A stretch of 38,174 bases of DNA, from contig JBBSRC010000032.1 of NCBI GenBank assembly GCA_038243395.1, positions 1-38,174 on the forward strand. Reading direction: 5' to 3'. Below are positions 25,667-34,716 of this stretch, one piece after another; position 1 is the stretch's first letter; each line of letters begins with the position of its first letter. The translations under genes and the position numbers were made by a program. The notes beneath the pieces were generated by a model. That model made no database searches. It saw only the letters and a list, made by a program, of their open reading frames with translations, and was not told where the DNA came from. This DNA is from Gelidibacter sp038243395 (GTDB lineage: Bacteria; Bacteroidota; Bacteroidia; Flavobacteriales; Flavobacteriaceae).

Positions 25667-26734
25667 TTACAAATCTTTGTCGGCAATTTCTTTTCTAGTG
25701 CTTAATATAGAATCCAAAACTTTCCTTAACTCCTCTAAACTCATGTCATTCGCGATTACTTTTCCATTTTCATCAACTAAAACATTATATGGAACAGAAA
25801 ACACCCCATATTTTTTAGCCAATTCTCCTGTCAAACCTTCTTTATCAATGACGTTCTCCCATTTTGGCTTTTCTACCGCCACAGCTTTCAGCCAAGCATC
25901 TTCTTTTTCGTCGATCGAAACACCAAGAATTGTGAAGCCTTTTTGCTCAAAGTCACTATTTATGACTGTCAATCCTGGAAATTGATCGCGACAAGGTTTG
26001 CACCAAGATGCCCAAAAATCAATAAATAATAGTCGTCCTCGAAAGTCTTTGGTGCTAATTAAATCCTCCTCTTTATTCGGTAATTCAAAATCGTAAATTG
26101 AATCACTAACTTTTATTTTATATTCTGGGAAAGCTTTAGATGCAATATTTTTAATTGAATAGGGGTCTTGAAACTTAATGTTGAGCATATGATATAATTG
26201 ACTAAGTTGTACTTTACTTAACAAAGTATCATGGGATATATAAGAGAGCAGATCGCCTGAATATCTATGTTCAGGATATTGTTTTATGATTTTTTGTAAC
26301 TTTTCATAAAGTTTGTTCGACCAGTCTTTATTAGAACTATATTTTAATTGATATTCCTCAAAATCTTTTTCTATAAGCGCTGTTTTTGTGCCAGAAACCC
26401 GATTGATGGCTATCCAATCAATATTATAATCGTTTATTTGCTTTTTTGTAATTGTTATTTCGGATTTTATTTTCTCGTTTTCAAGATAAAAATTCTTGTC
26501 GTTTGCCGAAACCGAATTTGTGCTGTAACTCGCGTCAATTGGATGAGCAACAGTGCCTTTAAAAAAAGCTTTTCCATTGGATATCTTAGAACTGTCCTTT
26601 TTATCATCATAATCCAAATATAAATAGCCTTTATAATCGCCATTGACTTTGACATCAAGACTAAATTCATTAGGTTTTTTCTTTTTACAAGAGATGAGGA
26701 CAATTGCTAATAGTAAAATTATAATGTATTTCAT
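25667..26734 (-). CDS. TlpA-like thiol-disulfide oxidoreductase lipoprotein
   Basis: 355 residues. Lipobox LISC (C16). Residues 22-200 form an N-terminal beta-rich plus helical region like the DUF4369-type domain (FSLDVKVNGDYKGYLYLDYD) found before Bacteroidota thioredoxin domains. The thioredoxin fold spans about 212-345 with the redox motif WASWCKPC (C245, C248), then FTILGVSIDE, and the cis-Pro region FSVPYNVLVDENG. Such proteins reduce periplasmic disulfides or act in cytochrome c maturation and stress. It is convergent with the GH5 gene and starts about 150 bp downstream of the next minus-strand gene, probably as a separate unit. Confidence 0.93.
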   Translation of the reverse strand: MKYIIILLLAIVLISCKKKKPNEFSLDVKVNGDYKGYLYLDYDDKKDSSKISNGKAFFKGTVAHPIDASYSTNSVSANDKNFYLENEKIKSEITITKKQINDYNIDWIAINRVSGTKTALIEKDFEEYQLKYSSNKDWSNKLYEKLQKIIKQYPEHRYSGDLLSYISHDTLLSKVQLSQLYHMLNIKFQDPYSIKNIASKAFPEYKIKVSDSIYDFELPNKEEDLISTKDFRGRLLFIDFWASWCKPCRDQFPGLTVINSDFEQKGFTILGVSIDEKEDAWLKAVAVEKPKWENVIDKEGLTGELAKKYGVFSVPYNVLVDENGKVIANDMSLEELRKVLDSILSTRKEIADKDL

Positions 26735-26882
26735 TCCTTTTTTTTAATTCGTTTCAATCGTTATTTATGATAGTTGTGGATTTGAATGCCAGGTTTTCTC
26801 TTCGGAAAATCGGATTAACAGACACGCAACTAACTTAATTTATTACTAAATCGAAATTATTCTCACCGTGATGTAAACCGTT

Positions 26883-27752
26883 TTATTCACACATTGCATT
26901 TAAATAAAAACTTAGATTCTGTCCGCTTTTTGTCCAAGTATCCATTGCTTTGTCTCTGAAAAACGCTGTATGCAACGGTGAACCAGCCGTAGAAATTGAG
27001 AAATATTTGCTTTTTTTGTTCTGTTTTACACTTTCAAGCCATTGTATGGTCACTGCAATTTCTTTAATTTCCTTCTTAAGTTGGATGTCATAAGGTTCTA
27101 AATCTACTTTTACCCATCCCAGAAAGTTGTCTTTTATCTCAAAGACGATATTATCCTGAATTATCAAATCTGTTGGAAGTCCATTTTCAATTTTGTAAAT
27201 GTTAACTCGAAATTTTAAAAATTTGAACTGATTATTAGTTACATTAAAATTTAAATCCTTAATATGGCAATTCCTTCTGATTTTTAATGCCATTCCCATC
27301 TCTTTGCTCAATCGGTCATCTACATCTTTTTCATATGAGGTATAAAAATTGGAGTGCATGAGGCCCAGCCCTTTTGAAGTCCGTCCTATTTTTTTAGATT
27401 TGAGTTTTATTTTTTGTGAGCTTATAACTACTTCATCTAATTCCGTGTTTTTAGGTTGAAGTAGAATCGCTTTTTTTAGCTGATGCAATTCCGAAACCAA
27501 ATATCTTTCGGTATTGAAACCAATGTATGAAAAATATACAGTGTCTTTTGAAGTCACTTGTTCATTTAATAAAAGCTCGAACACCCCATTATTATTAGAT
27601 ACGGTTCCCACAGTTTTGTCTTTAATTCCAATATTAACATAGGCGAGAGGCGTATTAGTCTCGATATTCCATACGTTTCCAGATACTTTTTTTACTTGAG
27701 AATAGGCAATCAAGGTTATAAACAGACATATTATGGAAAAATAAATTCTCAT
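26883..27752 (-). CDS. Carboxypeptidase-regulatory-like domain protein, exported
   Basis: 289 residues from ATG 27752, chosen because MRIYFSIICLFITLIAYSQ is a clear Sec signal; the frame is open 45 bp further up without signal character. Residues 20-105 form a CarboxypepD_reg-like beta-sandwich (VSGNVWNIETNTPLAYVNIG, VSNNNGVFELLL, VYFSYIGFNTERY, ELDEVVIS), the same module that begins TonB-linked receptors, here without a plug or barrel. The remaining 180 residues contain a beta-rich domain (HIKDLNFNV; KFRVNIYKIENGLPTDLI; WVKVDLEPYDIQLKKEIKEI) seen in many flavobacterial proteins of unknown function. A periplasmic or outer-membrane-associated role is likely. Confidence 0.85.
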   Translation of the reverse strand: MRIYFSIICLFITLIAYSQVKKVSGNVWNIETNTPLAYVNIGIKDKTVGTVSNNNGVFELLLNEQVTSKDTVYFSYIGFNTERYLVSELHQLKKAILLQPKNTELDEVVISSQKIKLKSKKIGRTSKGLGLMHSNFYTSYEKDVDDRLSKEMGMALKIRRNCHIKDLNFNVTNNQFKFLKFRVNIYKIENGLPTDLIIQDNIVFEIKDNFLGWVKVDLEPYDIQLKKEIKEIAVTIQWLESVKQNKKSKYFSISTAGSPLHTAFFRDKAMDTWTKSGQNLSFYLNAMCE

Positions 27753-27994
27753 AGTGGGTGTTGATTTATATTTAAGTATCAATATTAAAACATCCAATAT
27801 AATTTTCTGTTAAGGATTATACAATTGGCAGAATCTTAAACTAAGGATGTTAAATTTGTATCTTTTGAGGTAATTCTTAAGTTTCATCTAATCTTTTTCG
27901 TTTTCAGTTGTAGTATTATTATTCTGGACTAATTAAACTTTAATTTAAGGAGTTGAGTGTTTAATCTACTAATTAACTAACTAAAATAGAACCA

Positions 27995-28201
27995 AATAAT
28001 TATTTTGAAACCTTCAGTTTTACGATGAATTGGGAAGAAATGAAGGCTGATAATCTATCTTCTGTTATTTATATTTTCCCACTTATCTAAATTTAAAAAA
28101 TAGGATCTATTGAAAAAATCAAGGACTCCGATGCAGGGTATTTGATTCTTCCTGCTACAGGAAAGGGTGAGACAAGGACATTGAAATTGACTTTAGACTA
28201 A
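27995..28201 (+). pseudogene. 3' remnant of a second GH5 gene, paralogue of the one at 23838-25421
   Basis: Plus-strand reading gives NNYFETFSFTMNWEEMKADN, LSSVIYI, two stops, then a shifted frame with IEKIKDSDAGYLILPATGKG and ETRTLKLTLD to a TAA. This matches the intact GH5 C-terminus in order (NNFENGSFTMEWEDGND, VIYIPNL, IEKIKDSDAGYLIIPTSGK, RTLKLTFD). Over the last ~93 bases I count about 17 differences, mostly at third codon positions, so an old duplicate whose protein was under selection before loss. Only about 68 codons remain; the 200 bp upstream (27800-27994) show no further GH5 sequence. Confidence 0.88.
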
Positions 28202-28274
28202 GAATATTGGAAGAGTGGAATGACATATGAATGCACTGAAATCATGCCGCGATAAAATGGACTTAAGACGAATG

Positions 28275-28308
28275 GACACAAGGCTTATTGGCGATTAAGT
28301 CTTATGTC
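28275..28308. other. Hairpin between the GH5 remnant and the PLP enzyme gene
   Basis: GACACAAG (28275-28282) can pair with CTTATGTC (28301-28308) with one G-T/A-C type mismatch, and inside it CTTA (28284-28287) pairs with TAAG (28296-28299), leaving loop TTGGCGAT. There is no T tract, so it could be a weak terminator for the convergent PLP-enzyme gene or a relic. Confidence 0.45.
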
Positions 28309-28360
28309 CAGCAGTTCTACTTCAATATCTTTAGTGTGTTTTCAAAATGTGAATTCTTTT

Positions 28361-30220
28361 CTAAATATTTTCAACAAACTCTAAGAAGACTTTTTTATGA
28401 AGCTCTAGATGTAAATTCGGAGCAATTGATACACGGACAATATAATCTTTGTCACCTTCCTTTGTTGTCCCTTGCGTAGATGTTGCAGGTATCGTCCAAT
28501 AACTTCCTTTCAATTGTCCATAGCTCACACAAAACTTACTTTCATTGGGAATTTCTGTAATCATCAAATTGATTAACTTCAAATTCAATGCTCTTTTGTA
28601 AGCTTCTCTTTCTTCATCTGTTTCCCCTTTGGTCGGAAGATCCAATGAAAATACAGAGGGCGTAAAACCTTCATTTGCTAATTCTTCTGAAACGAAATTA
28701 ATTTTTGCGTCAGGTAAAGTATCATGAATAAAGTTCACAAATTCGCGTGTATTCTTGTACGCCTCCTTAATTCGTTGATTCATGGAAGGCATTTGTTTGG
28801 CCAATATTTCATATTGAAGATCAGTAGCCTCGTTATCGCAAAGCGCGAGATGGATCTCAATTTTATTCATCAAAGCTTCTGTTTTTTTATTTCCGACACA
28901 GTAGCCAGCAGTAACTTTCCCGCCACTTGGAAATTTCGACCCACTAACATATGAAATAGTTCTTACCGATGAGAGTATTTCGCCCTCGCCCAAAAAGTGA
29001 ACATTCGGACAAAACGTTTGATCCAAAATGAAAACGGGATCGATCGCAATTTCGCCCGTGGCAGTTCTACGTTCTTTACTTAAAACTTCTTTTAATTTAA
29101 TCAGATCTGGAACTTCAACTCTAGGGTTTGTTGGAATTTCGGCGATGATGTAAGGCACGCCATCCTCCTCGGCGATTTTAGCTAAAACAAGATCGATACT
29201 TTCAACCATCTCGTTATTTCCATCCACCAGTAAATCCACCACTTCAACATTATCAAGGCAAGCAGCAACGCGCCGTGCTTGATCGTTGGTCCCACCATAA
29301 CAGTTGGGAGGAACGATAAATTTGATGTCTTTTCCTTTATGGTTTTCTAAAGCATCGTCAATCAGGCCCATCATAAGGGCATATTGCATGGATAATCCAC
29401 TAGAGGCCACTAGTGCTTCGGTATTCGAACCCGTAATGTTTTTAATGGAATCGAGGACACGTGCTTTGTCGGTCTCTGCCCTAGAGTTGTCGGGATCACT
29501 TTGCTTAGTGTCGGAAGATGGCTGGCCAATTAACAACTTTAAGGCCGCAAGACAGTTGGCCGGCGTCATCGCAATGGTCTCTCTTCTTCTTACATGTTGA
29601 ATTTCTGAAATGTAACTTTCATTTTCATCGGTACTTACTAATATGAAACTTCCTAACTGAGCCTGAATATTGACATGAAAATCTATGTGTGGGTTGAGGT
29701 CCATATTAGAAATGGCTTCACCTTGTGAAATGAAAATAGTAGTCCCATCAAATTCCAAAATGTCCTCTGATTTCTCAATTTTTTTTAACTCAAATAGATA
29801 GCCATAAACACGTTGCACTATTTCTGGATCAAAAAATTCAGGTAAATCGTCTGTATAAAGAATCTGAGTGTTTTTATGAGCGAATATGTTTTTTCTCAAA
29901 ATGGCCAAAATAGGAGCAGTGCGTGATGAAAAGCTGATGACATTTTCTGGATGCAGGTTTTGCAATTTAGCTATTGCCCATTCCAATATACAAGATAAGG
30001 GATGACCTAACCTTATATAATCGTAAGCAGTCGGCAATTTTTTGAGTGCCGATGTTTCCGAATTATTAGCGTTAAATAGGTTTTCGAACTCCTCAAGGAA
30101 CTGTGTTTTCGCTAATCCTTCATCATAAATATCTAGTCGATGCGTGGTTAGATTCAACCAATCTGTTGGCATATTTTCTAATACATCTTTAATATAATTT
30201 TGAATAGTACTGGCTTTCAT
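28361..30220 (-). CDS. Long PLP-dependent Cys/Met-metabolism enzyme, cystathionine gamma-synthase/STR2-like
   Basis: 619 residues from ATG 30220 (MKASTIQ); an in-frame ATG lies 27 bp further up but adds only a basic leader. The C-terminal 400 residues are the fold-type I Cys/Met metabolism domain: ITGSNTEALVASSGLSMQYA, PPNCYGGTNDQARRV, AEIPTNPRVEVPD, D400 in ILDQTF for the pyridine nitrogen, and the Schiff-base K429 in YVSGSKFPSGG. About 220 residues precede it, including DYIRLGHPLSCILEWAIAKL and VISFSSRTAPILAILRKN. Bacterial MetB is about 390 residues; a long N-terminal part is known from fungal cystathionine gamma-synthases such as yeast STR2 (about 640), so the layout is that type. Exact reaction unproven. 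Confidence 0.85.
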   Translation of the reverse strand: MKASTIQNYIKDVLENMPTDWLNLTTHRLDIYDEGLAKTQFLEEFENLFNANNSETSALKKLPTAYDYIRLGHPLSCILEWAIAKLQNLHPENVISFSSRTAPILAILRKNIFAHKNTQILYTDDLPEFFDPEIVQRVYGYLFELKKIEKSEDILEFDGTTIFISQGEAISNMDLNPHIDFHVNIQAQLGSFILVSTDENESYISEIQHVRRRETIAMTPANCLAALKLLIGQPSSDTKQSDPDNSRAETDKARVLDSIKNITGSNTEALVASSGLSMQYALMMGLIDDALENHKGKDIKFIVPPNCYGGTNDQARRVAACLDNVEVVDLLVDGNNEMVESIDLVLAKIAEEDGVPYIIAEIPTNPRVEVPDLIKLKEVLSKERRTATGEIAIDPVFILDQTFCPNVHFLGEGEILSSVRTISYVSGSKFPSGGKVTAGYCVGNKKTEALMNKIEIHLALCDNEATDLQYEILAKQMPSMNQRIKEAYKNTREFVNFIHDTLPDAKINFVSEELANEGFTPSVFSLDLPTKGETDEEREAYKRALNLKLINLMITEIPNESKFCVSYGQLKGSYWTIPATSTQGTTKEGDKDYIVRVSIAPNLHLELHKKVFLEFVENI

Positions 30221-30366
30221 AATTTTAATCTTTAAATAGAACCGCAAGATACGTCAAATCCATTTTTATAGAAAATGTTATAAGTCTGTTTTAACCCTAT
30301 TACTGGGTCGGAATCTAATTTCTGAATTGGATTGTTTCTGTTCAGCTCTGATTTTAGGTTTGTAGT

Positions 30367-30699
30367 TTAATTTACATTAATGTTATCATTTTTAATCTCC
30401 TGAATTCCAATTTTTTTTAGTCCGTACCTATAGAATGACACTAAAGTTATGGACATCGCTATGCCAAAAAATAAAGTAATGCTAATTAATTTCCATAATA
30501 TAAATCCAATGCCATCAGCTGAATCAAATTCCATCATAATTAATCCGAATGGAATTCCAACTAGTAAAATATCTATAAATTCAATTTTGTAATTGGTTTC
30601 ATAATGTTTTTTTGAATACTGGTTAATGGTTTTGTGTATTCCAATAAAAACCGAATAGAAAATCCGCAAGGTTTCTTTAACTAGGCCAGAACCAAGCAA
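30367..30699 (-). CDS. Small membrane protein of unknown function
   Basis: 110 residues with two likely transmembrane helices at about 44-58 (IDILLVGIPFGLIMM) and 66-92 (IGFILWKLISITLFFGIAMSITLVSF, given here as a region), and charged ends. No family recognised. The start is uncertain: the first ATG yields MLGSGLVKETLRIF, which is plausible but lacks supporting signals. It ends about 145 bp upstream of the PLP gene start and begins 29 bp after the next lipoprotein gene on the same strand, so may share its transcript. Confidence 0.6.
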   Translation of the reverse strand: MLGSGLVKETLRIFYSVFIGIHKTINQYSKKHYETNYKIEFIDILLVGIPFGLIMMEFDSADGIGFILWKLISITLFFGIAMSITLVSFYRYGLKKIGIQEIKNDNINVN

Positions 30700-30728
30700 T
30701 TATTTTTATATTTTGTTTTAATGCGTTT

Positions 30729-31106
30729 TTATCCTTTGGTCAGTATGTAAATATCTCCTATAGAATTTGTCATTGTTAAAGTATGATTATCAAATTTGTA
30801 GTTCCAAAGCCCATGTAAAATAAGATTTGGGTCGAATTCAGTTGTGATGATTAGCTGTTTGTTATCAAAATTTACCGAGTTTCTTTGGATTGAAAAATTT
30901 CCGTAGTAAATAGCTGGGAAATTAATTCTATCGCTCTGACCAGAAAATTCTCCGTTATTCAAATTAATTTCAACCTTCGAGATGATATCATTTCTTTCAA
31001 AAGTTCCAACATAAAGCCCGTCCATATTTATTTCAGGATTTTCATCATTATTACAAGCAAATGCTGTAATTAAAAGCCAGATTAAAATTAAGGTTTTTGT
31101 TTTCAT
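30729..31106 (-). CDS. Small hypothetical lipoprotein
   Basis: 125 residues from ATG 31106, chosen because MKTKTLILIWLLITAFAC is a signal with lipobox AFAC (C18). The longer frame to 31220 has no signal features. The mature part is a compact beta-rich domain (MDGLYVGTFERNDIISKVEI; FSIQRNSVNFDNKQLIITTE; LWNYKFDNHTLTMTNSIGD), resembling the small beta-barrel lipoproteins common in flavobacteria, likely surface- or periplasm-facing. Function unknown. There is about 205 bp to the upstream oxidoreductase gene. Confidence 0.75.
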   Translation of the reverse strand: MKTKTLILIWLLITAFACNNDENPEINMDGLYVGTFERNDIISKVEINLNNGEFSGQSDRINFPAIYYGNFSIQRNSVNFDNKQLIITTEFDPNLILHGLWNYKFDNHTLTMTNSIGDIYILTKG

Positions 31107-31312
31107 AATTCTATTTTTTTTATGGGATGCGTTTTTCCGTAAGGTTGCGATAAATTTAACACAGCGGTCAGGTATAAGCGTAGTGGAGGTCTTACAAGAT
31201 GATAATTTTACGCTATCCAAAAGGTTAATACTAAGTTGAAGATTATATTTAGCAATAAATCCCGAATTACGCTTTTACAATGTATGGCAGAATTTTTTAT
31301 ACTCCATCTTAA

Positions 31313-32245
31313 TTAATCAACTTTAACGACTAACTTCCCTCTCGCTCGTCTGGTTTCCGTCTTTTTGAGTGCGTCTAACGCATCTTTAAAAACATATTCT
31401 TTTTCAATAACGATTTCAACTTTTCCTTGCGATATCTCATTTACGAGTTCTATCATTTCTTTATTGGTAAATAATTGATGCCCCATTTGATGTACTTCAA
31501 TATTTCTTTGAGAGGGAACAGAAGTATTATCTCCCGAAACTGTAATTAGTTCGCCATTATCTTTTACTGCCTGAATACTTTCCATTCCTGTACCTGGTTG
31601 GATTGCCAAAGCTTTGGATACTCCTCCATTTGACCACTCTTTAACTTTCATTATCCAATCTGGGTCATTGTAATCTACAGTTTGTTCTGCTCCGAGACCT
31701 TTCATATAATCTTGATTCTTTGCTGATGCAGAGGCTGAAATACGAATTTCTTTTGCCTTGGCTAATTGTAGTAAAATAGTACCAATGGCGCCTGATGCTC
31801 CTGCAATAAATAAACTATCTCCACTATTTAAATTTAGGTCTCGCATACATTCTAAGGCCGTTTTTCCGGCAATAGGAATACCTGCTCCCTGTACGGCAGT
31901 TAGATGGTCTGGTAATCTTATTAAAACAGTTTGTTTTGCTACAGCATATTCTGCCCAACTCCCACCTTGCGTTTGTAAAATGGTCGTAAATATTACTTTG
32001 TCACCAATATTGAAATCATTTACTTGGCTTCCTTTTTCTTTGATTACTCCTGTTCCTTCTGAACCGATTACATATGGAAAGTTTATTTCCGACGGAATGA
32101 AATATCTATCGTGAATACCTACACCAAATGCTTTCACATTTATTAATACTTCATCAGACTGTATTTTAGGTATTGGAACGTCTTGTAACTCTACTTCTTG
32201 GGTTGCTGCACTTGTCCTTACAAAGGCTTGGATTTTATTGTCCAT
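31313..32245 (-). CDS. NAD(P)-dependent quinone-oxidoreductase-like enzyme (zinc-free MDR family)
   Basis: 310 residues. An N-terminal GroES-like domain (about 1-120, VPIPKIQSDEVLINVKAFGV, IGSEGTGVIKEKGSQVNDF, GDKVIF) and a Rossmann domain (about 120-260) with nucleotide-binding SLFIAGASGAIGTILLQLAK (AxxGxxG type). Structural-zinc cysteines of alcohol dehydrogenases are absent, placing it with quinone oxidoreductases/enoyl reductases of the QOR or zeta-crystallin branch. It probably detoxifies quinones or enones in the cytoplasm using NADPH. It is a single gene with about 585 bp upstream; the substrate cannot be specified. Confidence 0.93.
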   Translation of the reverse strand: MDNKIQAFVRTSAATQEVELQDVPIPKIQSDEVLINVKAFGVGIHDRYFIPSEINFPYVIGSEGTGVIKEKGSQVNDFNIGDKVIFTTILQTQGGSWAEYAVAKQTVLIRLPDHLTAVQGAGIPIAGKTALECMRDLNLNSGDSLFIAGASGAIGTILLQLAKAKEIRISASASAKNQDYMKGLGAEQTVDYNDPDWIMKVKEWSNGGVSKALAIQPGTGMESIQAVKDNGELITVSGDNTSVPSQRNIEVHQMGHQLFTNKEMIELVNEISQGKVEIVIEKEYVFKDALDALKKTETRRARGKLVVKVD

Positions 32246-32604
32246 AATTTATTTTTTAGTTTTTTAAATTTTCCCATAACGTTACGTGTATGAGATATGG
32301 CGTAATTTATGATGAATTGTTATACATAAAAACTGGCTTTGTAAAATTCGTTCTTTCATGCTTTTGGGCGTGGAGGACTTTTCGAAGTATGGGAAAACTA
32401 ATGAGTTAATTGAATAGACTCATTTTATCATTGGACTTCTTAAGAAGCTTGTCATCCATTACAAAATATTTCACTTCTTGAACATTATTATTTAGCTCAA
32501 ATAATACCTGAAAACAAAAAAAATATATTGGCTCGATGATCTTAAACAGTCCTTGAATAAGCCTAAAATCACAGAATGTCGATCTCAGTATTCATCATTC
32601 AGTA

Positions 32605-32754
32605 TTAATAGGTTAGATAGCAGCAGGTTGCTGTTTGGCACCTAGATACCCAGAAATTCTGCCCTTTCATTTCAGTTCGTCCATAAATTTCCGATTTAAT
32701 AGCAGCTAAAACGGCTGATTCCCCGTCATGAAATATGTGACATGCGAGTTCGTA
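32605..32754 (-). pseudogene. Possible gene remnant in the 586-bp gap 32246-32831
   Basis: A minus-strand open frame without start codon reads YELACHIFHDGESAVLAAIK, then SEIYGRTEMKGQNFWVSR and CQTATCCYLTY to a TAA. It is clearly richer in GC and in balanced residues than the surrounding AT-rich DNA, suggesting decayed coding sequence, but I cannot name the parent. The rest of the gap (32246-32600) shows nothing recognisable. Confidence 0.3.
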
Positions 32755-32831
32755 TTAAAAAAACGCATTCCTTTAACGTTCTGCACTGCTAATCACTAAT
32801 CATAATTTGATGTATTTTCATAATTTGGATA

Positions 32832-33854
32832 TCAGATTTTTCCTTTTTCCGATAACATAATGGCGATAGCTTTAGTATTCTCAAAGTAAGAAAAAATGAT
32901 GACCATAATAACAGTAATGGGCACGCTTAGAAACATTCCCGTGACGCCCCAAATTGCACCCCAAAAGGACAATGCAAATATGGCTACAAATGGACTAATG
33001 TTTAATGTATTGCCGGCTAATTTAGGTTCTAATATGTTTCCGACAATAATCTGGATACCACCCACAATACTTAGAACCAATAAGCCTTTAAAGAAATCGC
33101 CAAACTGGAGCAAACAGAAAATTACAGGAAAAATAGTGGCTATTAAAGACCCTATTGTGGGAATGTAGTTCAAAAGAAAAATTAAAAATGCCCAAAATAG
33201 TGGTGCATCAACACCTATAAAAAGGAGAGCTAAATAACTCAATAAACCAGTTATAAAACTTACTAATGTTTTTAGTCCAATGTATTTACTTACCGATTTA
33301 TCAATTTTATCCAGCACAGTAGTGAGTTGCATAAATTGACCTTTGTCAGGAATAACAGTTTGTAGTTTTGTGTAAAAATGAGCTTCTTCAAGAAGAATAA
33401 ATAGCGCATAAATGATAATTATAAAAGTATTGCTCACTAAACTGGTTAAAGATTCGATGATTTGTCGAAGGATATTTCCAAAATTTAAATTGACGCTATT
33501 AGACTTAAAGTATTCCAGTACGTTTATTTGAAACAGTTCATTTACTTGATTAATGAGTACCATCACATTTCCTTCATAAAGGGAATAAGATCTGGTCAAA
33601 ATATTAATGTTTACCATTAATAATTTGGTGATAAATGTAAGTACGACAATTAATAAAATAGAAGGAATTAAATTTTTCAACCACAAAGGAAAATGTCTCT
33701 CTATGAACTTAATTTTATTCAATTCTTCTCTAATATTTCGAACAATAAACCATAGTAATAATGCAAAAACAAATGGAATCAGGATGCTTTTCCCCTGGAT
33801 TAAAATAAACACTATCGAAATGGTTATTACAAAAAAATAGGCTGTATTTTTCAT
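32832..33854 (-). CDS. AI-2E/PerM-family permease (UPF0118)
   Basis: 340 residues, about eight hydrophobic helices. An N-terminal pair (FFVITISIVFILIQGKSILI with PFVFALLLWFIV) is followed by a helix at 60-80, a soluble insert at about 85-150, and the conserved C-terminal block AFLIFLLNYIPTIGSLIATI then IVGNILEPKLAGNTLNISPF with VAIFALSFWGAIWGVTGMFL. The NYIP-GS, EPKL-G and WG-IWG-GM elements are diagnostic of the family. Members export AI-2 (TqsA) or act as antiporters; most have no known substrate, and I claim only the family. The nearest gene downstream on the same strand starts about 590 bp away, so it is a solitary gene. Confidence 0.93.
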   Translation of the reverse strand: MKNTAYFFVITISIVFILIQGKSILIPFVFALLLWFIVRNIREELNKIKFIERHFPLWLKNLIPSILLIVVLTFITKLLMVNINILTRSYSLYEGNVMVLINQVNELFQINVLEYFKSNSVNLNFGNILRQIIESLTSLVSNTFIIIIYALFILLEEAHFYTKLQTVIPDKGQFMQLTTVLDKIDKSVSKYIGLKTLVSFITGLLSYLALLFIGVDAPLFWAFLIFLLNYIPTIGSLIATIFPVIFCLLQFGDFFKGLLVLSIVGGIQIIVGNILEPKLAGNTLNISPFVAIFALSFWGAIWGVTGMFLSVPITVIMVIIFSYFENTKAIAIMLSEKGKI

Positions 33855-34716
33855 AAATGTTTAATTTAAGTCAACTTTCGCATTATTTGGGATTTTTCCA
33901 GAACTATAGATTCAATGTCTCTATTATAAAATAGCATAGTTTGAAGTTTCATCTTGTGGCATTATTAGCTTGAGTACTATACAAATGGACAGAATTCAAG
34001 AGCTTCAAGTTCGTTCTTGAATCGTAAACATTTTTGACTGCATTTTTAGGTTTGTTAGAAGGTTTTTCACTTAATAAATATTTAGTCTTGGGTATCTTTC
34101 AAAATTATAGCATGCAACTATTTGTTTCTGTAGTAATTAGTGGCTGATATTATTCACAAATAAAGATAACTAATCTGTATACGCACTAAATATAATCATT
34201 ATCCTCTCTTCGTAGGAATGGGAGTATCTTTTGATTTTTTTAATTCTTAAGTATTATATCGCATTTAACGATATAAAGTACTTGGACAAATTTTTTTCTA
34301 TAAAATCCTATTGTACACTTTCAATTTTTTCTTTTTAGTTGAGAATGAATTACTCATAGAATGTAAGTCGTCAATGCGTATATGCCAATTAAGTTTCCTT
34401 ATTTTAGAGGTTCATTAATACCTTATAATTTAATGGCATCATTCTTATCATGACGACTTAAATCACATTTTGCTTTACTTGATAAAGCAGTAATAGGTAA
34501 ATCATATAAAAGTATCGAAATTACCTCTGGAATACGACGACACAAGAAAATATAAAAAGTTCAAAGGAAGCGCATTATCAACCCACTTTTCTAATTGAAT
34601 AGTTTGATAATATTCTATGCTACATGTTGTTTTTAAATCCCAGAGCATCATTTATTGACCATGATAAAATAAGTAAAGCCATTAATAGTATTACATAATA
34701 ACATGAATTATTCATT
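33855..34716. other. 862-bp gap with nothing recognised
   Basis: The largest gap in the window, between divergent genes. Both strands are AT-rich and stop-rich. A short stretch near 34472-34555 reads ALLDKAVIGKSYKSIEITSG, which has a helix-turn-helix-like feel but no start, no length and no support. Promoters for both flanking genes must be here. Confidence 0.45.

Noticed and set aside
34472..34555. Helix-turn-helix-like peptide in the 862-bp gap
   Set aside because: Under 30 codons, no start codon, no conserved motif; likely chance.
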